From CAWDXG01 sp963822115 (GTDB lineage Bacteria > Myxococcota_A > Polyangia > Polyangiales > Polyangiaceae), in assembly GCA_963822115.1 (NCBI GenBank), contig CAWGGM010000020.1:1054001-1118000 (forward strand): 64,000 nucleotides of DNA. Direction: 5' to 3'. The notes under the pieces were generated by a model. That model worked only from the letters and a program-made list of their open reading frames with translations. It was not told the DNA's origin and made no database searches. Both the position numbers and the translations under genes were made by a program. How positions within the stretch are numbered: the stretch's first letter is position 1; each line of letters opens with the position of its first letter. Shown here one piece after another: positions 55,103 to 64,000 of this stretch.

Positions 55103-57652
55103 TCACGACTCCTCCAGCGGCGCCAGCGGCGGAGGCGTCTCGTGCACGATCTCGACCAGCGCGCCCCGCTTCATCACCTCGCGGCCGCGCCCGCCACGGC
55201 TGGTCAGCTCGTACTTGGCGGTGTTGACGCGCTGCTCGCCGCCCAGCGACGTGCGCGCCACGATCGTGTCGCGGTCGTCGTCGGCCGCCTTGAAGCCGAG
55301 CAGCTCGTCGTCCAACGCGAGCTTCATCAACAGCACGCCGCGCCCGGGGCCGGACAGGTAGTTGACCTCGCCGACCTCGCACAGCAGCGCGCGCCGCTTC
55401 CTGCTGACGGCAATCAGCGTCTCCTGGCCGCCCACCGCGTCGACACCGATGATGACCGCACCCTTCTTCGGCCGCGCATAGCGCCGCCCGCTGCGCGTGC
55501 TCGGCTCGACGAACGGCCCGAGGCCGAAGCAGAGGGCATAGCCGTCGCTGCTGGCCGCCACGCCGTACGTCTCCGGGAAGTAGCCTTCCTTCTCCGCAAT
55601 GTCGCCCGTGACGCGCGGGTCGAGCGAGAAGGCCGCCACGATGCGCTCGCCGTCCTTGAGCTTGAACAGCTTCTGGATCGGCTCGCCGTAGCCCGTGGTC
55701 GCCGGCACATCGATGATGCGGCAGGTGTAGGCCGTGCCGAAGTTGGAGAAGAAGGCGATCGTGGCGCGCGTCGAGCCCGCCTGCACCGTCAGCACCTGAT
55801 CGCCCTCGCGCAGCCGCGTCGAAGCCGGATCCTTGATCTCCTTCTGGCGCTTCACCCAGCCGTCGCGGGTCAAGAGCACGTGGTTGTCCTCGGCCACGAT
55901 CAAGTCCTCGGCCGAGAACTCCGGCTCGTCCTCGATGGCGGCGATCAGCGTGCGGCGCTTCTGCGCCTTGCCGTAGCCGGCGATGATCTCGTGCAGCTCC
56001 TGCTTGACGATGCCCCAACGCCCGCGCGACTCCACATCGCCCAGGAGCTTCTTGATCTCGCGGGCGCGCTTCTTCTTGTCCGCCAGCTCCTTCTGGATGA
56101 CCAGGATCTCGAGCCGGGCGAGGCGATACAGCTTCAACTCGAGGATGGCGTCGGTCTGCTCGGCGTCGAGCTTGAACTTCGCCATGATCTTCTTGGCGGC
56201 GTCCGCCTTGCCGTCGCTCTTGCGGATCATGCGCAGGATCTCGTCGAGGGCGTCGAAGATCTTCACGAAGCCGTCGAGGATGTGCATGCGCCGCTCGAGC
56301 GCGCCGAGCTCGTGCTGCAGCCGCCGCGTGACGACCTCCAGCCGGAAGTGCAGGAAGTGCCAGAGGATCTCCTGCAGATCCAGCCGCTCGGGCCGGCCCA
56401 CCTCGGGGTTTTCCGTCGGGATCAGGCAGGTGAGGTTGACGTTGAAGTTCGTCTGCAGCGGCGTCTGCTTGTACAGGTACGCCAGCACCTTCTGCTCGTC
56501 CGCGTCCTTCTTCAGCTCGAGCTCGATGCGCACGTCGTCGGCCGAGACGTCCTTCACGTCGAGCAGCATCGGCATCTTGCGGCTCGTGCACACGTCCGCG
56601 ATGCGCTCCACCAGCGTGGACTTGTTGACGGTGTAGGGGATGCTGGTGATGAAGATCGTCTTGCTGCCGCGGCTGGATGGGCCCTTTTCCCAGGTGCCGC
56701 GCAGTTTGATGGTTCCCTGTCCGGTCTCGTAGACCTGCTTGATCTCTTCACTCGTGGAGACGATCTGTCCGCCCGTCGGAAAATCCGGCCCCTTGATCGT
56801 GCGGGTGAGCTCGCGCGCGCTGAGCTCCTTGCCCTGCACCAGCGCGTCGAGTAGCCGGATGGCCGCCGAGCACACCTCTTCCGGATTGTGCGGCGGTATG
56901 TTGGTTGCCATGCCGACGGCGATGCCCGTCGCGCCGTTGACCAGCAGGTTCGGCAGCTTCGACGGCAGCACCACCGGCTCGCTCTTCGTGCCGTCGTAGT
57001 TGGGACGGAAGTGGACCGTGTTCTGGCCCAGCTCCTCCAGCATCTCGCCCGCGACGGGCGCCAGCCGGCACTCGGTGTAGCGCATGGCCGCGGCGGGGTC
57101 GCCGTCGAGCGAGCCGAAGTTGCCCGAGCCGCTCACCAGCGGCATGCGCAGGCTGAACGGCTGCGCCATGCGCACCAGCGCGTCGTAGATCGCCGCGTCG
57201 CCGTGCGGGTGGTAGTTGCCCATCACGTCGCCGACGACCTTGGCGCACTTGCGGTGCTTGCTGTCCGCCGTCAGCCGCTGCTGCCACATCGTGTACAGGA
57301 TGCGGCGCTGCACCGGCTTCAGACCGTCGCGCACGTCCGGCAGAGCGCGGCTGGTGATGACGCTGAGCGCGTAGTTCAAGTAGCGGCTCTGCGCGATCTC
57401 GTGCAGCGGCAGATCGAGCTCCACCCCGTCGGTCGGCCCCCCGCCGCCCTTTCCGCCCTTGCCGCCCCGCGGCGGCTGGCCCTTCGAAGCCGTGCGCTTC
57501 GAGGCTTTCGAGCTGGCGCGCTTCGCGGGTGTGGCGGCGCGCTTCGAGGCCTTCGAGCTGCCGCGTTTCGACGGCTTGGAGCTGCCGCGTTTCGAAGGCG
57601 TGGAGCCGCCCCGCTTCGAGGGCTTTGAGCTCGTCTTGCGTCGTGTCGCCAA
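55103..57652 (-). CDS. parC: topoisomerase IV subunit A (ParC) with basic repeat tail
   Basis: An 849-residue type IIA topoisomerase A subunit. The breakage-reunion domain has the catalytic tyrosine in M-R-Y-T-E-C-R-L and the H-P-H-G-D-A-A-I-Y-D region; a C-terminal beta-propeller follows. There is no GyrA box (Q-R-R-G-G-K-G-type) at the expected place, supporting ParC. Start is TTG 57652, with GGAGG just upstream. An N-terminal extension of ~77 residues is unusual: residues 8-54 are Ser/Lys/Arg repeats resembling histone-H1 tails, encoded by a tandem DNA repeat. ParC decatenates chromosomes; the tail may add DNA binding. Confidence 0.9.
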   Translation of the reverse strand: MATRRKTSSKPSKRGGSTPSKRGSSKPSKRGSSKASKRAATPAKRASSKASKRTASKGQPPRGGKGGKGGGGPTDGVELDLPLHEIAQSRYLNYALSVITSRALPDVRDGLKPVQRRILYTMWQQRLTADSKHRKCAKVVGDVMGNYHPHGDAAIYDALVRMAQPFSLRMPLVSGSGNFGSLDGDPAAAMRYTECRLAPVAGEMLEELGQNTVHFRPNYDGTKSEPVVLPSKLPNLLVNGATGIAVGMATNIPPHNPEEVCSAAIRLLDALVQGKELSARELTRTIKGPDFPTGGQIVSTSEEIKQVYETGQGTIKLRGTWEKGPSSRGSKTIFITSIPYTVNKSTLVERIADVCTSRKMPMLLDVKDVSADDVRIELELKKDADEQKVLAYLYKQTPLQTNFNVNLTCLIPTENPEVGRPERLDLQEILWHFLHFRLEVVTRRLQHELGALERRMHILDGFVKIFDALDEILRMIRKSDGKADAAKKIMAKFKLDAEQTDAILELKLYRLARLEILVIQKELADKKKRAREIKKLLGDVESRGRWGIVKQELHEIIAGYGKAQKRRTLIAAIEDEPEFSAEDLIVAEDNHVLLTRDGWVKRQKEIKDPASTRLREGDQVLTVQAGSTRATIAFFSNFGTAYTCRIIDVPATTGYGEPIQKLFKLKDGERIVAAFSLDPRVTGDIAEKEGYFPETYGVAASSDGYALCFGLGPFVEPSTRSGRRYARPKKGAVIIGVDAVGGQETLIAVSRKRRALLCEVGEVNYLSGPGRGVLLMKLALDDELLGFKAADDDRDTIVARTSLGGEQRVNTAKYELTSRGGRGREVMKRGALVEIVHETPPPLAPLEES
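57491..57631 (-). repeat. 24-bp tandem repeats encoding S-K-x-S-K-R units in ParC
   Basis: About six copies of a ~24-bp unit lie in the 5' part of parC. They encode S-S-K-P-S-K-R-G, G-S-T-P-S-K-R-G, S-S-K-P-S-K-R-G, S-S-K-A-S-K-R-A, A-T-P-A-K-R-A and S-S-K-A-S-K-R-T. One unit is a codon short; the others differ by single substitutions. Tandem identity makes copy-number change between strains likely. Confidence 0.7.
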
Positions 57653-57806
57653 AGGTCCTCCGGGCTCGGGCGCCCGCCCGTGGACCCGGCCGGCGCCGGC
57701 GGGTATGTGCGCCCGGAACGACCCGTTCGCTAGCGCTTTTTGCCGCTCGAAGTCAACAAATGATCAGTAGTTCTGGTCGGGGCTCCTCGAGCCCTCGCGA
57801 CGGGCA

Positions 57807-58655
57807 TCAACTGGAAACGATCCTGAAGTAGGTCGTGCCGGAGTCGAAACCCTCATCGCTGCACACGGTGAACTCGAAGCGGTAGATTCCCACAGCCCAC
57901 TGGGGGGTGGTGTACCCGGAAACAAGAAAGTAGCCGTTCGCGTTCCATTTGGGGTTGGAGGTGCCCACCACCGTCCCATCAGCGCGCACGAAGGAGCCGT
58001 ACCCGGTTACCGAGGCGGGGGTGTGGTCGAAAGAAGCGAAAGCCTCGGCGGTGAAAGCCGAGCCTCGCACCACGACGAACGGGTCGACGGTCATCCCGGT
58101 GATGGTGACCCCGCCGGCAGCGTCGGGGTGATAACCCGCGCCGCAGATCGTCGGGACGGCCATGCACGACGACTGGACGCACACCTGGCCGTTGACGCAC
58201 GGCGAGCCGCACGCGCCGCAGTCGTAGTTGGCGTGGGTGGTGTCGACGCACTGGGCTCCGCACAGCAACTGGCCGGCCGGGCACGCTGGTGCCGCATCCG
58301 CGGAGGCCGCATCCGCGGAAGCCGCATCCGGCGAGCCGGCGTCGGCGGAGGCTGCGTCCGGGGCGGTCGCATCCGCATCCGGTGAGCTCGCATCGGGGGA
58401 GACTGCGTCGGGTGAAGCCGTATCCGCGTCCTGCGAGCCGGTATCGGGTGAGGCCGCGTCCGGTGTCGCCCGCGCAGCGCCGCCCGCGGCTCCGTTGCCC
58501 CCGCAACCGCCGGTGCCTACGCACCCCGCCAGCACGAGCATCGCGCTCAGGACCCTCGCGCGCCCGGCCCGCGAACATGTGCGCCCTGTGGCAGCTGATT
58601 CCGCGTCGCAAATCTCCGTGTCAACTGCTCGTCGCGTGGGCCTCGAGCCGCTCAT
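57807..58655 (-). CDS. cysteine-rich lipoprotein with Asp-Ala-Ser-Pro linker
   Basis: A protein of up to 282 residues. A hydrophobic signal (V-L-S-A-M-L-V-L-A-G-C) with a lipobox cysteine lies about 35 residues from the ATG at 58655; no better start is visible, so the N-terminus may be over-long. A low-complexity linker of repeated D-A-A-S-P/D-A-A-S-A units (about 65-120) is followed by a Cys-rich segment with eight cysteines (C-P-A-G-Q-L-L-C-G-A-Q-C ... C-G-A-C-G-S-P-C ... C), matching repeats common in myxobacterial surface proteins, and a beta-rich C-terminal domain. Its function is unknown. Confidence 0.75.
   Translation of the reverse strand: MSGSRPTRRAVDTEICDAESAATGRTCSRAGRARVLSAMLVLAGCVGTGGCGGNGAAGGAARATPDAASPDTGSQDADTASPDAVSPDASSPDADATAPDAASADAGSPDAASADAASADAAPACPAGQLLCGAQCVDTTHANYDCGACGSPCVNGQVCVQSSCMAVPTICGAGYHPDAAGGVTITGMTVDPFVVVRGSAFTAEAFASFDHTPASVTGYGSFVRADGTVVGTSNPKWNANGYFLVSGYTTPQWAVGIYRFEFTVCSDEGFDSGTTYFRIVSS
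58291..58465 (-). repeat. ~15-bp imperfect tandem repeats encoding the D-A-A-S linker
   Basis: Units resembling GCCGCATCCGCGGAG on the plus strand recur about a dozen times with drift, encoding the Asp-Ala-Ser-Pro linker of the lipoprotein. The first three units are nearly identical; the rest have diverged. Confidence 0.6.
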
Positions 58656-58922
58656 TCGTCCTCATTGCCTTCTCGCGGATACGTCGCTTGCGGCGCAAAG
58701 CAGCCGTCGGTCCGCGTCATGATCAAGATCTTCTTCATAGGGCTCGGCCGTCGGACCGCAATCGGCAGTTTTCCCCTGCCCAGGAGGGCGGAGAGGCTCG
58801 GCATCGCTTCGGTTCGGGGCTGCGCGGCGGAACGCCGCGCTTGATTCTGTCCTCCTGGTTGAGCTGGATCAAGTTCCCTGGTGCTGTCGTTCTCCGCGAT
58901 CGTCGTGCTACTCGGAGAGTGG

Positions 58923-59979
58923 ATGGTCGGTTCCGCACCGCGCGTCGTGTCCCGTCGTTTTCCCGGCATCTGCGATGTGTGTCTCGAAGACGCGCCGGGC
59001 GAAGTGATCCGCGAGGGCGAGCTCGTCTACAACCGCAGGGTGTGCAGCCAGCACGGCGAACGCCGGCTGCTGATGTCCCGCAACGGCGATCGCTACGTGC
59101 GGCTGGACGCTGCCTACCATCGCCTCTTTCCGGGTGATGCGCCGCCCCATGCGACCACCGACACGTGCTTCTTCGTGACGAACCGCTGCAACCAGAGCTG
59201 TTCGTACTGCGCGATGGAAGCCAACCGCTATCCGTACTTCGAGGACATGGACCTTGCCGATTTCCGGCGTGCTCCCGACGCCAACAGCGGCACGAAGGTC
59301 AGCCTGATCGGCGGCGAGCCTATCCAGCACCCGCGCTTCTTCGACATGGTGCGGGAAGTGGCCGCATCAGGGCGCACCCTCGTCGTCTACACGAACGGGC
59401 TGGCGCTGGCCGACGCCCAGCTCGTGGCGCGGCTCGTCGCCGCGGCGCCCAGACTGGAAATCCGCATGACCTTCGAGGGCTTCCTGGAAGAAGGGTACTC
59501 CCACCTGCCGGGTCGCACGCTGCGCTCACGCAAGATCGCGGCGCTCGAGAACCTGCGCCGGTGCGGCGTGCCGACGGTTCTCGGCGTGACGATCCTGACG
59601 AGCGCGGATGCCGACGTCACGCGCCGCGCGCTGCGTTCGGTAATCGAGTACGCGATGGAGCAGGACTTCGTGCGGGGCCTGACGTTCCAGAGCGCCGTTG
59701 CGCTCGGAGCGAGCCGCGAACTCGGGGCCGCCGAGATGCTCTCGGTCGATGGGGTCGTGGATCGCGTCGTGGAGGCGTTGCCCGTAGCGGTGCCGCGCGA
59801 CGTCGCGTATCCCGCGCAGAAGCTGTTCTCCGTGGCTGCCCGCCTGTTCCGTCTGCCGCTGCGAAAAGAGCGTCTACTCGAGTGTCCGCGGTCGCATGGT
59901 CCACGAGCTCTGCAGCGAGATGGTGATCCGTCACCTGCAGGAACGCGTGGCTGGCGACCGGGGACAAGGCGTCCTCTAG
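58923..59979 (+). CDS. radical SAM protein with N-terminal cysteine motif (apparent frameshift)
   Basis: From the ATG at 58923, residues 16-40 hold C-D-V-C and C-S-Q-H-G, the N-terminal cysteine cluster seen in Tes-like and related radical SAM enzymes. The SAM cluster motif C-N-Q-S-C-S-Y-C follows, then the G-G-E-P loop, I-R-M-T-F-E-G and later TIM-barrel strands. Near 59864-59867, a run of four A's contains one extra base; continuing one base later gives S-V-Y-S-S-V-R-G-R-M-V-H-E-L and a stop at 59977-59979, for a protein of about 351 residues. The reaction is unknown. It is divergent from the Cys-rich lipoprotein. Confidence 0.78.
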
Positions 59980-60000
59980 GAGTCGATCGCCCGCGCGTCG

Positions 60001-60715
60001 CTACCTCTTGGCGGTGCGCTTCTTCGCCGCCGTCTTGCCGCGGTCGCCCCGGTTGCGCGGGGGCTTCCGCCCGACGTTCTCGGCCTTGAAGGCGCTGGGG
60101 CAGGGATCACTCACCGGACAGGCAGCGCAGGCAGGCGCGCGGGCCGTGCAGATCCGGCGGCCGTGGAAGATGAGCGTGTGCGAGAGCATGTCCCAGTCTT
60201 TCCGCGGGAACAGCTTCATCAGGTCGCGCTCGATCTCTTCCGGCTTGTCGTGCTTCGTCCAGCCCAGGCGCTGCGTGATGCGCTGCACGTGCGTGTCGAC
60301 CACCACGCCCTCGGGTGCGCCGAACGCCACGCCCAGCACGACGTTGGCCGTCTTGCGCCCGACGCCGGGCAGTTTCACCAGCTCGTCCAGCTTCCGCGGC
60401 ACCCTGCTGCCGTGATCCTCCACCAGCTTCTTCGACAGGCCGATGATGTTCTTGGCCTTCTGGCGGAACATGCCGATGCTGGCCAGGGCCTTTTCCACCT
60501 GTGCGGGCGGAGCCTTGGCCAGCGCGGCGGCGTCGGGCCAGCGCTTGAACAGGTCCGGGGTGATGCGGTTTACCGCGACGTCGGTGCTTTGCGCGCTGAG
60601 CACCGTGGCGACGATCAGCTGGAAAGGATCGCGATGATCGAGCTCGCAATGGGCGTCGGGGTGCGCCTTCCTGAGCGCCTTGAAGGTGTCAGGCGCCGCG
60701 GTGACGGCGCGCGAC

Positions 60716-60723
<8 letters not shown>
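60001..60723 (-). CDS. nth: endonuclease III
   Basis: A 240-residue DNA glycosylase/AP lyase that removes oxidised pyrimidines. It has the helix-hairpin-helix L-P-G-V-G-R-K-T-A with the catalytic Lys nearby, V-D-T-H-V-Q-R-I with the catalytic Asp, and a C-terminal [4Fe-4S] cluster C-x6-C-x2-C-x5-C (C-T-A-R-A-P-A-C-A-A-C-P). A Lys/Arg-rich tail ends the protein. The ATG at 60723 overlaps the last 8 bases of gyrA, so the two genes are likely coupled. Confidence 0.95.
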
Positions 60724-63433
<2,710 letters not shown>

Positions 63434-63653
63434 GCAGAGGTCCTGATCCGGCGCCCGGACAGAGGGGGAGAACGGGCGCGCGGTGGGGGCGGAAAAGCCC
63501 CGGATGTCATGCCGGAACTAGCCCAGCGAAGCCCCCCTGACAATGCCGCGCGATGCGCCGGCGGGGGCGCCGCGCGGGTCGATTCAACTGCCCGGAATTG
63601 TGCGTTATTTCTGGGCTGCTGTCGAGTGCCGCCGTGGCGTCTGCGCGAGCCGT

Positions 63654-64000
63654 CTAGCCGGTGCCATGGCCATCGAGAAATCCGTCTACGATCGTCGACA
63701 CGTCCGGCTCGACAACCGGTAGCTTCGCGCCGGATCGCGCGGTGATGCCTGCGACCATGATCGGCGCGATCAACAGCACCACCTTCTGCAGCGGATCGCC
63801 CGGACCGATGCGCCGCGCGGCCTGGTGGTGGGCGATGATGCCGGCCGCCTTCCGCAGGTTGGGCGCCAGCGCCGCCGCAGCCCCGCGTAGCTCGGGGTGG
63901 TGCGCCATCTCGTTCATGAGCGTCAGCACCGCGCCGCCGTAGGCGCGATAGGTCTGCCGGTAGGCCTCGACGATGGCCACCAGATCGGCTCTGGCGTCGT
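63654..64000 (-). CDS. TetR-family regulator, C-terminal fragment (5' end outside window)
   Basis: The minus-strand frame is open at the window edge and ends at 63654. The visible ~115 residues (from D-A-R-A-D-L-V-A-I-V-E-A-Y-R-Q-T-Y) look like the all-helical ligand-binding domain of a TetR-type regulator, with the dimer-helix pattern near V-V-L-L-I-A-P-I-M-V-A-G. The DNA-binding helix-turn-helix lies beyond the window, so the family call is moderately confident. Its stop lies 220 bases upstream of gyrA; that space contains no other gene. Confidence 0.6.
   Translation of the reverse strand, partial: DARADLVAIVEAYRQTYRAYGGAVLTLMNEMAHHPELRGAAAALAPNLRKAAGIIAHHQAARRIGPGDPLQKVVLLIAPIMVAGITARSGAKLPVVEPDVSTIVDGFLDGHGTG

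Noticed and set aside
58923..59979. A ribosomal-peptide cluster built around the radical SAM protein
   Set aside because: No precursor, leader-recognition domain or peptidase is visible nearby, and the HExxH enzyme is 48 kb away.

Overview
The window is GC-rich, densely coded chromosomal DNA that most likely comes from a member of the Myxococcota (formerly deltaproteobacterial myxobacteria) or a close relative. The evidence is a C-terminal MYXO-CTERM-type sorting tail, a giant Ser/Thr-kinase/TPR fusion, lipoproteins with Asp-Ala-Ser-Pro linkers and cysteine-rich segments, a complete gspC-to-N type II secretion operon, and frequent GTG/TTG starts. No tRNA, rRNA, CRISPR array, insertion sequence or prophage gene was seen. 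Apart from intergenic spaces under about 300 bp, the whole window is genic.

Layout. 1-7 kb: housekeeping genes (a TPR fragment, a DUF374 acyltransferase, a class IV PLP enzyme, a DUF4097 lipoprotein, then on the minus strand an unknown protein, RidA, RecR and DnaX). 7-11.3 kb: a lipoprotein, a membrane histidine kinase, an HExxH-type putative peptide hydroxylase and a thioredoxin-fold ferredoxin. 11.4-29.9 kb: the secretion block, made of a first gspC, a SpoIID-like lipoprotein with a MYXO-CTERM tail, an NtrC-type sigma-54 activator, a candidate sigma-54 promoter, and the operon gspC-D-E-F-(G-like)-G-H-I-J-K-L-M-N with many overlapping stop/start codons. 29.9-35.2 kb: a 1,773-residue kinase-TPR protein on the minus strand. 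35.4-37.1 kb: an FtsB-like protein and an orphan GspE-N-like protein. 37.1-46 kb: methylmalonyl-CoA mutase, a KaiC-like/KaiB-like/hybrid-kinase operon, a MeaB GTPase and methylmalonyl-CoA epimerase. 46-53 kb: a beta-barrel candidate, a degenerate aconitase-like protein, a roadblock protein, AroQ, AccB, AccC and a second MeaB-type GTPase. 53-64 kb (minus strand except the radical SAM gene): topoisomerase IV (ParC, ParE), a Cys-rich lipoprotein, a radical SAM protein, Nth, GyrA and a truncated TetR regulator.

Functional themes. The mutase, epimerase, two G-protein chaperones and the AccB/AccC pair together suggest propionyl-CoA/methylmalonyl-CoA metabolism; no carboxyltransferase is in the window. 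The type II system, with its nearby NtrC-type regulator and candidate sigma-54 promoter, suggests regulated secretion. The MYXO-CTERM protein beside it fits the known link between that tail and type II secretion.

Caution on sequence quality: five genes (dnaX twice, gspM, the GspE-N-like gene twice, the hybrid kinase, the radical SAM gene) each read through only if one extra base is ignored. All seven events are insertion-type, so they look like sequencing or assembly errors rather than gene decay.
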